Numbered from the stretch's first letter, positions 30,778-39,009 are shown. The stretch: 64,000 bases of DNA from Streptosporangium sp. NBC_01495 (GCF_036250735.1 NZ_CP109430.1:9734001-9798000), one strand, 5' to 3'. Notes: generated by a model from the sequence alone, not told the origin. A program made the numbers and translations.

Positions 30778-31371
30778 TCAGGCCTGTCCCGGGTGGGACG
30801 GTGCCCGCGTCGGCGTCGGCGACGTGCGCGAGCCGGTCGTCGTCGCCTCGCGGCTCAGGGCGCGGGCCTTGGGGTCGGAGGGTTCGCCGGCGGGTCGTAG
30901 TGATCGCCACAGCAGCGCGGCCGCATAGGAGCGGTACGGCGCCCATTCGGCCGCCATGTCGCGCACCTCGCCTACGGCGGGCAGTTCGCGGAGTTTCCAG
31001 GTCTCGCGGATGGCGCGGCGGATGCCGCCGTCTCCGGCCGGCAAGACGTCGGGCCGGTGGAGCTGGTGGATGAGGAACGTCTGCGCCGACCACAGGCCGA
31101 CGCCGCGCACCTCGGTGAGCGCGGCGATCACCTCGTCGTCGTCGAGCGGGGCCATGTTCTCGATGTCGATCAGCCCGCTCGCCTGCCGCTGGGCCAGGTC
31201 CAGGACGTAGGCCGCCTTGGCCCGGGACAGGCCGCATTCACGCAACCGCTCGGCGCCCAACCGGATGACGCCGTCCGGAGCGGGGATGGCGCCGGTGGCC
31301 GCGGCGATCCGGTCGAAGACAACGAACGCCACGGTGGCGGAGATCTGCTGTCCGATGATGTGCAGTGCCAT
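30778..31371 (-). CDS. HhH-GPD DNA glycosylase (AlkA/3-methyladenine type)
   Basis: From ATG 31371: IIGQQISATVAFVVFDRI, helix-hairpin-helix ALTEVRGVGLWSAQTFL, and the catalytic Asp in VLPAGDGGIRRAI, as in 3-methyladenine DNA glycosylase II. The frame stays open for ~49 more codons upstream (31372-31518) and encodes a plausible N-terminus (QFEHQYRHLAEREPLFARLL), preceded by AGGAGG at ~31522-31527 but only GTC/ATC where a start codon should be. So either a non-standard start is used or the start was lost. The function fits the alkylation-repair genes 4 kb away. Confidence 0.8.
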   Translation of the reverse strand: MALHIIGQQISATVAFVVFDRIAAATGAIPAPDGVIRLGAERLRECGLSRAKAAYVLDLAQRQASGLIDIENMAPLDDDEVIAALTEVRGVGLWSAQTFLIHQLHRPDVLPAGDGGIRRAIRETWKLRELPAVGEVRDMAAEWAPYRSYAAALLWRSLRPAGEPSDPKARALSREATTTGSRTSPTPTRAPSHPGQA

Positions 31372-31559
31372 CGCGGCGAAGTGACTCGACCCGGTACGTC
31401 CGCCGTCGTGCCATTCGAAGGGATCGGGCCGGCCGTACTCGCCGAGCAGGCGCGCGAAGAGCGGCTCGCGCTCGGCGAGGTGGCGGTACTGGTGCTCGAA
31501 CTGGCCGATGACGGCTCCTCCTGTGTCGGCTCCTCATGTTCCGGCGGCCGGCCGCCTGG

Positions 31560-31719
31560 TCATTCGGCGACGTCGTAGGACTCGACGACGCGGTCGTCCG
31601 GCAGCGGGATCATCTGATCGATGACGATGTGCTTGAAGTGCGGTGCCGCCTGGTGCGCGGCGAACGCCTCGCGCGAGGCGTACCGTTCCAGGATGACGAT
31701 CTCGCGGTCGTCGTCGAGT
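31560..31719 (-). pseudogene. C-terminal remnant of an antibiotic-biosynthesis-monooxygenase-fold protein
   Basis: The minus frame reads REIVILERYASREAFAAHQAAPHFK and ends DRVVESYDVAE before a stop, the C-terminal half of an ABM-fold (YgiN-like) quinol monooxygenase. The N-terminal half is missing: upstream of ~31719 the frame becomes unrelated. A truncated relic between the glycosylase and dehalogenase genes. Confidence 0.55.
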
Positions 31720-31800
31720 CGCCGATGAGGCGACGATTCCAGATCTCGGAAACCCCGAGTGATCTGTGGATCGGTGGCCGCTCTGGTGCCGTCGTGCGGC

Positions 31801-32550
31801 TTATGAGCGCCACCGCTGGATCAGTTGCCCGGCCAGGGCCGGCAGGTCGGGCGCGACGAGGTTGGGCTGCGGCAGGGAGGCCACCGGCAGCGGCGCGTTG
31901 CCCGGCCGGGTGACCAGACCCGCGGTGTAGCCGGCGCTTTGGGCTCCCACCGTGTCCCAGACGTGGGCGGCGACCATGAAGCAGGTGGACGGCGGCACCT
32001 CCAGTTCCTGGGCGACCAGGTGGTAGACCTGCTGGGCGGGTTTGTAGGCGCGGACGGTCTCGATGGTGAACCGCCGCTCGAAGAAGTGCGCGAGGCCGGC
32101 GTGCTCCAGCGGGCTCTCGCCGTGCGGGTTGGACGGGGAGTTCGTCAGCGTCACCAGGCGAAAACCCGCGTCCTTCATCCGGGTCAGCCCCTCTTCCACG
32201 TCGGGGTGGGCGGGCATCGTCAACATCGCCTGCCCGATCTCCTCGATGTCGGAGTCGGTGACCTTCACCCCGTGGATGTCGCCGACCATCTTGAGCAGGC
32301 CCTGGCCGAGGGTGAAGTACCCCTCGTAGAGGCCGGACAGGGTGATGGTCATGGAGTACATGATCAGGTGGCCGAGCCACTCGCGCATCACCCGCCTGTC
32401 GCCGAAGATCCGCTCGAAGAGCGGGTTCATCGACTCGAAGTCGATCAGCGTCTCGTTGACGTCGAACACGAGCACCGACGGCTCCCCGCCGATCCACTCG
32501 GCGCCGTTCGGCCTGTGCTGGGTCGCGGACGTTGCCAGGTTGTGGTTCAT
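31801..32550 (-). CDS. Haloacid dehalogenase type II (HAD superfamily)
   Basis: 249 residues. The nucleophile motif VLVFDVNETLIDFES, the long cap region (MNPLFERIFGDRRVMREWL), motif II LVTLTNSPSNPHGESP and CFMVAAHVWDTVGAQSAGY match L-2-haloacid dehalogenases, which hydrolyse 2-haloalkanoic acids with an Asp nucleophile. Usual length for the family. The next gene upstream on the same strand is a protoglobin, about 150 bp away. Confidence 0.9.
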   Translation of the reverse strand: MNHNLATSATQHRPNGAEWIGGEPSVLVFDVNETLIDFESMNPLFERIFGDRRVMREWLGHLIMYSMTITLSGLYEGYFTLGQGLLKMVGDIHGVKVTDSDIEEIGQAMLTMPAHPDVEEGLTRMKDAGFRLVTLTNSPSNPHGESPLEHAGLAHFFERRFTIETVRAYKPAQQVYHLVAQELEVPPSTCFMVAAHVWDTVGAQSAGYTAGLVTRPGNAPLPVASLPQPNLVAPDLPALAGQLIQRWRS

Positions 32551-32696
32551 GGTTTCGCTCCCCCCGTTGAATGATCTTCAGGCGGTCAACCGCCCGTTCT
32601 CGGTTGTCCAATAGGTCGGATCGGCTGGATCGGCTGTTGTGCGATCCGTATCCCGGGCCTCGTACACACCCCTGGAAACGAGGCCCGCGGTGTTCG

Positions 32697-33353
32697 TCAC
32701 CAGTCGGCGGCGGCCACGTAGGGCCGGGTCCAGACGGTGACGTGCAGCATGACGGACTTGGTGAAAGCGGCGTGCATGCGGTCGACCTGCTCGGCCGGGG
32801 CGCCGCCGGCGGCGAGGTAGTCGCGGGCGGTGGCGATGACGACCGCGGTGAAGGCCAGCAGGTAACGCATCGGGATGTGATCGAGTGAGTCGGCGTGGTC
32901 GGTGCTGTTCTTCTTGGCCCGGGTGTGGCGCAGCCCGATCTCGTGCTGGTAGTTCAGCCAGTCCTGATCCAGCGGCCGGGTGCAGGCGTCGATGATGAAG
33001 CGGTCGAAGCGCGGCTTGGACGCGGCGCCGTACTCGGGGTTGGGCGTGCCGTCGGGATGGCCGGAGTAGGCACGCATGAACGGCAGTTCCCCGAGCCGCT
33101 TCCGGTAGGCGCTCACCATGTCGTCGGCCTGGTCGGCCAGCACGCGGGCGGCCTCGACCAGAGCCTGCTCGTCTTGTTCGGTCAGTCCCACCACGGCCTT
33201 GAGGTGCTCCAGATCCTCCAGCGTCAACGGCGAGAGGGCGGCCACACCGGTGCCGTACGTGTAACCAGGGATCTTCTCAGGCTGCTCGGTGACCAGCTTC
33301 GGTGTCGGCGTATGGTCACTCGTCGTGTGCTCACGCATCGTGCGACTACTCAT
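32697..33353 (-). CDS. Protoglobin-domain haem protein
   Basis: 218 residues from ATG 33353 (an extension to 33395 is open). IPGYTYGTGVAALSPLTLEDL, then a helix with VEAARVLADQADDMVSAYR, and the proximal His in WLNYQHEIGLRHTRAKK match protoglobin. Single-domain protoglobins bind O2, CO or NO and may protect against nitrosative stress. It is divergent from an ArsR-type regulator (33622), 268 bp away, which may control it. Confidence 0.85.
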   Translation of the reverse strand: MSSRTMREHTTSDHTPTPKLVTEQPEKIPGYTYGTGVAALSPLTLEDLEHLKAVVGLTEQDEQALVEAARVLADQADDMVSAYRKRLGELPFMRAYSGHPDGTPNPEYGAASKPRFDRFIIDACTRPLDQDWLNYQHEIGLRHTRAKKNSTDHADSLDHIPMRYLLAFTAVVIATARDYLAAGGAPAEQVDRMHAAFTKSVMLHVTVWTRPYVAAADW

Positions 33354-33621
33354 GGCAAAGGTCCCCTTTGGTCGGTGTGGCGACGCAGATCGCACCCCGA
33401 AGGGCCACGACGCGGCGGTCGCGATCTTCGACGCCGCATTTTCGATCTGTACGAACTCGCACGCTCACAGGCGCGACCGGATACCCGCGGTCCAGGCAGC
33501 GGGCCAGTCGCGATCCCGCCCCCTGGGGAGGCGCTCGGCCTTCGCAGGGGCTGTCATACCCCGACGCTAACGGCGAAACGCTTCGATGGCGGTCAAATAG
33601 CAGCGGGCTTAATCTGGCCGT

Positions 33622-34389
33622 ATGGGACAGTCGGAACCTGCACTCCGGGCAGGCGGAGACACCGACATCGCCGTGATCGGCGCGCTGGTCGCCGACCCGG
33701 GACGGTGCCGGATCCTGCTCGCCCTCGACGACGGCCGGGCCCTGCCCGCCACCCGCCTGGCCGCCGAAGCCGGGGTCAGCCCCGCCACCGCCAGCAGCCA
33801 TCTGGGCAAGCTGACCGAAGGAGGGCTGCTCGCCGTCGAGGCCCGCGGGCGCCACCGCTACTACCGGCTCGCCGGGCCCGCCGTCGCACGCCTCATCGAG
33901 GCCCTGCAACAGCTCGCGCCCACCGCGCCGGTCCGCTCGCTACGCCAGCACACCCGTGCCCAGGCGCTGCGCGAGGCCCGCACCTGTTATGACCACCTCG
34001 CCGGGCGGCTGGGCGTCGAACTCATGGCCTCGATGATCGAACGCGGCCACCTGACCGGCGGCGACGGTATCTTCGACCTCGCACGCGCCCGCCGGGACCA
34101 GCCCGTCGGCTACGGCCACGACGTCGACTACACCCTCACCGCATCCGGTGCGGAACTCCTGGCCGACCTCGACCTGCACCTGCCGGCGCGCCGGCGGCCG
34201 ATCCGCTACTGCGTCGACTGGAGCGAGCAACGCCACCACCTCGCCGGGGCGCTCGGCCGCGGCCTGCTCGACCGGTTCACCCAGGCCGACTGGATACGAC
34301 GTACCGACGCCACCCGCGCCATCCGCATCACCGACCTCGGCCGCCAAGGCCTGCACGACCTCCTCGGCATCGACCTCACGTCACCGTAA
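33622..34389 (+). CDS. ArsR-type winged-helix transcriptional regulator
   Basis: 255 residues. N-terminal ArsR helix-turn-helix: ADPGRCRILLALDDGRALPATRLAAEAGVSPATASSHL and the wing VEARGRHRYYRLAGP. The C-terminal ~140 residues (CYDHLAGRLGVELMASMIERGHL onward, ending LGRQGLHDLLGID) are typical of the longer actinobacterial ArsR relatives. No Cys metal site (CVC) is visible, so it probably senses an organic or redox signal. Divergent from the protoglobin gene. Confidence 0.9.
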   Translation: MGQSEPALRAGGDTDIAVIGALVADPGRCRILLALDDGRALPATRLAAEAGVSPATASSHLGKLTEGGLLAVEARGRHRYYRLAGPAVARLIEALQQLAPTAPVRSLRQHTRAQALREARTCYDHLAGRLGVELMASMIERGHLTGGDGIFDLARARRDQPVGYGHDVDYTLTASGAELLADLDLHLPARRRPIRYCVDWSEQRHHLAGALGRGLLDRFTQADWIRRTDATRAIRITDLGRQGLHDLLGIDLTSP

Positions 34390-34498
34390 GCGCGTCCGCC
34401 CCACGCGACGGAGAAAACACGGCGAAGGCGCGTATGGATCGCGGCGACCGGCCAAGCGGGAAATCGCCCGCCATCGCCGACCTCCCGAAACTCGGGGA

Positions 34499-34966
34499 TC
34501 ATCGGCACCGGGCGTCTCGCAGGGATTCGGCGGCCGTGAGCAGAGAGGCTCCCAGCAGCACGGTGTCCTTTATCAGGAACTGGCCCACGAGAGACAGCTT
34601 CGGCTCCCGATGCCTCTGCTGCCAGGCCTCCGGCGTGGTGATCAGGAAGCTGAGCGTGCTGGTGAACATCCCCGCCGCCGCCAGACTGCCGAGCGCCGAG
34701 GCCCTGGGAGCCAGCGGTTTCGCCGCGATCAGCGATCCGATCACGATCTCCACCGCGCCGATGAGCCTGGCCAGCCTCCGCTCACCCAACATGACGGCGA
34801 ACCGCGAGAACGGCGGACTCGAAGTGATCAAAGGGCGGATGTTCTCAACCTCGTAGTCTTCGAACTTGAGCCGTCCGATCACCACCAGGTTGAGCGCCAA
34901 CCCGTAACGAAGCGTAGAGGCCCCAACCGTCCGAAGACTGTCGATGGCCGCAGGTGGCGTTCTCAT
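34499..34966 (-). CDS. DUF417 (YkgB/RclC-like) membrane protein
   Basis: 155 residues from ATG 34966. Four hydrophobic helices with the family pattern: ALNLVVIGRLKFEDYEVENIRPLITSSP, LARLIGAVEIVIGSLIA, GMFTSTLSFLITTPEAW, and VGQFLIKDTVLLGASLLT. RclC/YkgB proteins accompany resistance to reactive chlorine species. A bit shorter than E. coli YkgB. It is divergent from the alkylation-repair set. Confidence 0.88.
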   Translation of the reverse strand: MRTPPAAIDSLRTVGASTLRYGLALNLVVIGRLKFEDYEVENIRPLITSSPPFSRFAVMLGERRLARLIGAVEIVIGSLIAAKPLAPRASALGSLAAAGMFTSTLSFLITTPEAWQQRHREPKLSLVGQFLIKDTVLLGASLLTAAESLRDARCR

Positions 34967-35252
34967 ACGGGCATCCCCTCGCACGGTGCGTCGCGACGTC
35001 CTGCGTGGAGCCAGTTTACGTCGGCCGCAGTCAGGAGCACGCTGAGCAGGGCCTTTGACGTGCGGGTTCGAGTAAGGAGATCGACCGGCGACCCGCACTC
35101 CCCGCCCCGCCCGGCTTCGGCCACGTAGTGACGCGGAGGATGGATCACCGGCGCCGCGCGGTGCGATCTCACGTTTTCCGGCCTCCGGCCGTCTACAGGG
35201 TGTGAAGGGATCGCGCAGGCGGTCCCGCGACCCCGGGAAGGACGAAACGATC

Positions 35253-35753
35253 ATGGTCAGGACCCATACCGTCATCGCGTCGCCGCTGGGTGACCTGCTC
35301 GCGGTCGCCGAGGACGGCGTACTGAGCGGGCTGTACTTCGAACGCCACCATCGCGGCCCCAAACCCAAGGAGCGGGGCACCCACGACGAGTCGGGCTTCG
35401 AGGAGGTCCGCCGCCAGCTGGACGAGTACTTCGCCGGTGAGCGGACCCGTTTCGAGCTTCCCCTGGCGCCGCACGGGGATGAGTTCCAGCAGCAGGTGTG
35501 GAAACTGCTGGGGGAGATCCCCTTCGGCGAGACCCGCTCCTACGGAGACCTCGCGCGGCAGCTCGGGGACGTGTCACTGGCACAGGCGGTCGGCGCCGCG
35601 AACGCCCGCAATCCGTTGAGCGTGATCGTGCCCTGCCACAGGGTGGTGGGCGCCGACGGCAGCCTGACCGGCTACGCCGGAGGCCTGGACCGTAAGCGAT
35701 TCCTGCTGGAGCTGGAGGAGCCGGCCGAGCAGAAGGCGAAAAGGCTGTTTTGA
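35253..35753 (+). CDS. ogt: Methylated-DNA-[protein]-cysteine S-methyltransferase (Ogt-type), first copy
   Basis: 166 residues from ATG 35253, GGAAGGACGA upstream. ASPLGDLLAVAEDGVLSGLYF, QLDEYFAGERTRFELPL, EIPFGETRSYGDLARQLG, the active site IVPCHRVVGADG and TGYAGGLDRKRFLLELE are all present. The enzyme moves the methyl group of O6-methylguanine to its Cys and is used up. It leads a run of same-strand repair genes; the sigma gene starts 48 bp downstream. Confidence 0.95.
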   Translation: MVRTHTVIASPLGDLLAVAEDGVLSGLYFERHHRGPKPKERGTHDESGFEEVRRQLDEYFAGERTRFELPLAPHGDEFQQQVWKLLGEIPFGETRSYGDLARQLGDVSLAQAVGAANARNPLSVIVPCHRVVGADGSLTGYAGGLDRKRFLLELEEPAEQKAKRLF

Positions 35754-35801
35754 GCGACGGCCTCACGTTTCGAAGAGCCGGGGCGTCTACAGGGAGTGAC
35801 C

Positions 35802-36293
35802 ATGCGACCCTTCGAGCAGATCATCACCGAGTACGGCCCCGTGGTGCTGCGCGTGTGCCGGGCCGTCCTCGGCCCTCAGGAGGCGGAGGACGCCTGGTCG
35901 GAGACCTTCCTGTCGGCGCTGAGGGCATACCCCGACCTGCCGCCCGACGCGAACGTCGAGGCGTGGCTGGTGACGATCGCCCACCGCAAGGCCATCGACG
36001 TCACCCGCGCCGCCGCCCGCAGGCCCACCCCGGTGGAGGCACCGCCGGAGCACCCCAGCCGCATCGGCCGCCCCGAGGACTGGGACGGCGACCTGTGGCG
36101 GGCGCTCAAGGCGCTACCGGCCCGGCAGCGCCAGGCGGTGGCCTACCACTACCTGGCCGGGCTGCCCTACAAGGAGATCGCCGCCCTGCACGGCGGCAGC
36201 ACCGACGCCGCCCGCAGAGCCGCGGCCGACGGCATCAAGACCCTGCGCACCACCTATCCGCAACCGGCCGAGCAGAGGGAAGTGGCCCGATGA
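35802..36293 (+). CDS. ECF-type sigma factor within the alkylation-repair gene set
   Basis: 163 residues from ATG 35802 (GTG 35796 also possible). Region 2: QIITEYGPVVLRVCRAVLG and EAEDAWSETFLSALRA; region 4: ALPARQRQAVAYHYLAGLPYKEIAALHG then the helix GSTDAARRAAADGIKTL. The TGA overlaps the ATG of the second Ogt gene (36290-36293). ECF factors in an ogt/ada-type operon suggest that alkylation stress is sensed through a dedicated sigma rather than through Ada itself; inferred. Confidence 0.9.
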   Translation: MRPFEQIITEYGPVVLRVCRAVLGPQEAEDAWSETFLSALRAYPDLPPDANVEAWLVTIAHRKAIDVTRAAARRPTPVEAPPEHPSRIGRPEDWDGDLWRALKALPARQRQAVAYHYLAGLPYKEIAALHGGSTDAARRAAADGIKTLRTTYPQPAEQREVAR

Positions 36294-36910
36294 CCACCGC
36301 ATCCGACCCACAGACCAGGCGCCTGTTCGCGGCGCTGCCCGCACAGGACGCCCCCGCGATGGCCCGACTGCGCAGGCGGCTCGCCGACCGGGCGCAGCGC
36401 GAGGGAATCCTCGACGTCGCCTACCGCACCCTGGACACCCCCGTCGGCACGCTGCTGCTGGCCGCCACCGGCCAGGGCCTGGTGAGGGTCGCCTACGCCG
36501 TCCAGGACCACGACGCCGTACTGCGGCAGCTCGCCGAGCGCGTCAGCCCCCGCATCCTGAACGCCCCGGCCCGCCTGGACGAGACGAGCCGCCAGCTGGA
36601 GGAGTACTTCGCCGGCCGGCGGACCCGGTTCGACCTTCCGCTGGACTGGCGGCTGTCGAAGGGATTCCGGCGCGAGGTGCTGACACACCTGCGCGAGATC
36701 GGCTACGGCCACACCGAAAGTTACGCCCAGGTCGCCGCCGCCGCCGGCAGTCCCCGCGCGGTCCGCGCGGTGGGCACCGCCTGCGCCACCAACCCGCTGC
36801 CCGTCGTGGTGCCCTGCCACCGGGTGGTGCGCTCCGACGGCGCCGCCGGAGGCTACGCCGGCGGCCCCGAGGCCAAACGCACCCTGCTGACCCTGGAGGA
36901 AGCGGCATGA
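36290..36910 (+). CDS. Methylated-DNA-[protein]-cysteine S-methyltransferase (Ogt/AdaB-like), second copy
   Basis: 206 residues. An extra N-terminal ~45 residues (RLFAALPAQDAPAMARLRRRLADRA) precede the methyltransferase: LDTPVGTLLLAATGQGLVRVAY, QLEEYFAGRRTRFDLPLDW, EIGYGHTESYAQVAAAAG, VVPCHRVVRSDG and YAGGPEAKRTLLTLE. This form is common in sigma-linked actinomycete operons, where the N-terminal part may contact the partner sigma. It overlaps the sigma gene before it and the oxygenase gene after it by ATGA. Confidence 0.93.
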   Translation: MTTASDPQTRRLFAALPAQDAPAMARLRRRLADRAQREGILDVAYRTLDTPVGTLLLAATGQGLVRVAYAVQDHDAVLRQLAERVSPRILNAPARLDETSRQLEEYFAGRRTRFDLPLDWRLSKGFRREVLTHLREIGYGHTESYAQVAAAAGSPRAVRAVGTACATNPLPVVVPCHRVVRSDGAAGGYAGGPEAKRTLLTLEEAA

Positions 36911-37653
36911 CCACGAGGAGAAAGACTGCCGCCGAACCCGGCACGGACGCCTTCGCCCGCCGGGTCGCCTCAGCCGACTGGCAGGCGGTGACCGACGAGA
37001 TCAACGAGTACGGGTGCGCCCTGCTGCCCCGGCTGCTGACCCCCGAGCAGTGCCGGAAACTGACCGGCCTGTACGACGAGAGCGACCGTTTCCGCTCCAC
37101 GGTCGACATGGGGCGCCACCGGTTCGGCAGTGGCCGGTACCGCTACTTCGACCATCCCTTTCCCGAGCCCGTCCACAGGCTGCGAGAGGAACTGTATCCG
37201 CGGTTGCTGCCCATCGCCCGCGACTGGTATGGCAAGCTCGGCCGTGAGACCGAGTGGCCCGACACCCTGGAAGAATGGCTCACGATCTGCCACATGGCCG
37301 GCCAGGGACGACCCTCGCCGATCCTGCTGCGCTACCAGGCGGGCGACTGGAACGCCCTGCATCGCGACGTCTTCGGCGACAAGGTCTTCCCGCTCCAGGT
37401 CGTCGTCAATTTGAACGCCCCGGGGCAGGATCACACCGGTGGTGAGTTCCTGCTGGTGGAGCAGCGGCCCCGGGCGCAGTCCCGCGGTACGGCGGTGCTC
37501 ATCCCGCAGGGCCACGGCCTGGTCTTCACCACCCGCGACAGGCCCGTGCCGTCCGCGCGCGGCTGGTCGGCGGCACCCGTACGGCACGGGGTGTCCGCGA
37601 TCCGCTCCGGAAGCAGGCACACCCTCGGCCTCGTCTTCCACGACGCCACCTGA
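36907..37653 (+). CDS. 2OG-Fe(II) oxygenase of the Oxygenase-NA (PF09859) type
   Basis: 248 residues. FRSTVDMGRHRFGSGRYRYFDHPFP, GQGRPSPILLRYQAGDW, the iron ligands in LHRDVFG (H152, D154), FPLQVVVNLN, GGEFLLVEQRPRAQSRG and the last His with Arg in RHGVSAIRSGSRHTLGLVFHDA match this family, annotated as oxidative demethylation of damaged DNA. The overlap with the second ogt gene puts it in the same operon, giving a demethylase alongside two methyl-acceptor proteins. Confidence 0.88.
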   Translation: MTTRRKTAAEPGTDAFARRVASADWQAVTDEINEYGCALLPRLLTPEQCRKLTGLYDESDRFRSTVDMGRHRFGSGRYRYFDHPFPEPVHRLREELYPRLLPIARDWYGKLGRETEWPDTLEEWLTICHMAGQGRPSPILLRYQAGDWNALHRDVFGDKVFPLQVVVNLNAPGQDHTGGEFLLVEQRPRAQSRGTAVLIPQGHGLVFTTRDRPVPSARGWSAAPVRHGVSAIRSGSRHTLGLVFHDAT

Positions 37654-37731
37654 ACGACCCCACGGCCGAAGGCCCGCCTCCCGCGCCCCCACCCGAACCG
37701 GGCCGCACGACCAAGCGCTGAGGAGGAAGCG

Positions 37732-38355
37732 ATGACGAGCGGCAAGACCTACACCTTGCTGGGCGCGGACCGCAGACCCTACGAAAGCCCCCGGCCCGGA
37801 ACCTTCGGCGGTCACCGGCCCAGGAAGATCTACGGACGGCTGGATTGCCGATCGGCGCTCCGCGCCATCGCCCGGGGCGGCTACGTGAACAGCCGGGTGT
37901 TCTTCGCCGACGAGGAAACCGCCCTGGCCGCCGGATACCGGCCCTGCGCCCGGTGCCTCCCGGCCGAATACCAGGAATGGAAACACCGACACCCGAGCAC
38001 TCGCAGCGTCACCCCGACGAGCCCGCCCCGCGCCCGGCACATGAACCTGTACCGGCGTTACTTCGACCTGGTCGCCTCCGGCCGCAAGACGATCGAGGTC
38101 CGCGTCCAATACGCCAACCTGCGCAACCTCGCCGCAGGTCAATACATCCGCTTCGCCTGCGGCACCGATGAATGCCTCACCCGCGTCGTCCGGGTAGCCC
38201 GCTACACCAGCTTCGACGAGATGCTCGACACCGAAAGCCCGGCCAACGTCAATCCCGATTCCCCCCGCCAGGAGCAACTCGCCAACATCCGCCGTATCTA
38301 CACCCCGGAAAAGGAAGCCCTGGGCGTCCTGGCCATCCAGATCGAGCGAGTTTGA
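37732..38355 (+). CDS. Ada zinc-binding domain fused to an ASCH domain
   Basis: 207 residues from ATG 37732 (GAGGAGGAAGCG upstream). The N-terminal ~85 residues match the Ada metal-binding module: KIYGRLDCRSALRAIARGGY, VNSRVFFADEETALAAGYRPCARCLP (three of the four Cys clear: C44, C80, C83; the first is not at the usual place). The C-terminal ~105 residues match ASCH: MNLYRRYFDLVASGRKTIEVRV, IRFACG, LTRVVRVARYTSFDEMLD. Ada modules repair methyl-phosphotriesters and switch on repair genes; ASCH modules bind RNA or modified nucleotides. Here the usual AraC and Ogt parts of Ada are lacking. The fusion in one frame is seen directly; the role is inferred. Confidence 0.82.
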   Translation: MTSGKTYTLLGADRRPYESPRPGTFGGHRPRKIYGRLDCRSALRAIARGGYVNSRVFFADEETALAAGYRPCARCLPAEYQEWKHRHPSTRSVTPTSPPRARHMNLYRRYFDLVASGRKTIEVRVQYANLRNLAAGQYIRFACGTDECLTRVVRVARYTSFDEMLDTESPANVNPDSPRQEQLANIRRIYTPEKEALGVLAIQIERV

Positions 38356-38540
38356 AAGCCGCTCTCCCCGTCACGCGAACGGTGACTCCGTCAGACCGTC
38401 CCCGACGACGCGGCAGAGGAAGTGATCGCGCTCATCCCGGAGCGGAAAAGATCCCGGAAAGCGAGATCATGGCACCGTGCTCCCGTCCGCCCGCTTCGAT
38501 GATCACTATCGAGGCGGGAGCCGGAGGTCGCCACAGGTGG

Positions 38541-38597
38541 CGGAGAGCGTGGGATTCGAACCCACGAAACCGGTCACCTGGCCCAGCGGTTTTCAAG
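38541..38597 (-). tRNA. 3' fragment of tRNA-Ser(TGA), att-site remnant
   Basis: Read on the minus strand, the segment begins at the anticodon (CTTGAAAACCGC, anticodon TGA) and runs through a long variable arm, GGGTTCGAATCCC and CTCTCCG to the 3' end. The 5' half is missing: sequence beyond 38597 does not complete the D-arm. It is 55/57 identical to 48864-48920. Such 3' fragments mark one end of an element integrated in a tRNA gene. It is not a working tRNA. Confidence 0.85.
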
Positions 38598-38696
38598 AGG
38601 GCTGCGTTCCCAGCGCAGAAAGGGCCTCTCACCAGGGCGGGAGCGTCTTTCCTTATCTTGACCACCAAAGATCATCCCGCGCATATCCCGCAACGG

Positions 38697-38951
38697 CTAT
38701 TCATCGATCTTGGCGTGCCTGGCACGCTCTCGCAGCCGGCGTAGGCGACGGTCATACTGACCGGCATACGACCTCTCGGCTCTGTCAACCAACCGGTTCT
38801 GCGGATCAGAGGAGCTTTCATACAACGCGGTCTCGAACGGATCGTGGTCGTACTCGATCATCCGGGCCAGCGCCTCACGGTCTTGCTCGATGGAACCTCG
38901 CGCCCGAACCTGTTCGTGCCACCTCTCCGCACTCATCATGGCTTCATCCAC
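38697..38951 (-). CDS. Small acidic/basic helical protein (84 aa)
   Basis: Starts at ATG 38951 (a second ATG lies four codons later). MMSAERWHEQVRARG, QDREALARMIEYDHDPFETALY and DRAERSYAGQYDRRLRRLRERA look like a genuine soluble helical protein rather than a chance frame. It stands inside the island, close to the tRNA fragment. No family recognised. Confidence 0.5.
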   Translation of the reverse strand: MDEAMMSAERWHEQVRARGSIEQDREALARMIEYDHDPFETALYESSSDPQNRLVDRAERSYAGQYDRRLRRLRERARHAKIDE

Positions 38952-38990
38952 ATGTTGACCTTAACCGCGACGCCAGGCGATAGGGCACCT

Positions 38991-39009
38991 ACCCAAACCG
39001 CATTAGCAG
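38991..39009. other. 19-bp copy of the tRNA-Ser(GCT) anticodon segment
   Basis: ACCCAAACCGCATTAGCAG is identical to 5638-5656, the anticodon-loop part of tRNA-Ser(GCT), where the left AICE integrates. No tRNA structure surrounds it here. It may be an attachment-core remnant of a related element. Confidence 0.5.

Noticed and set aside
38469..38744. Frame with WDSNPRNRSPG text (also at 48784-48960)
   Set aside because: It is the minus-strand tRNA-Ser(TGA) fragment read as protein, a known annotation artefact, not a gene.
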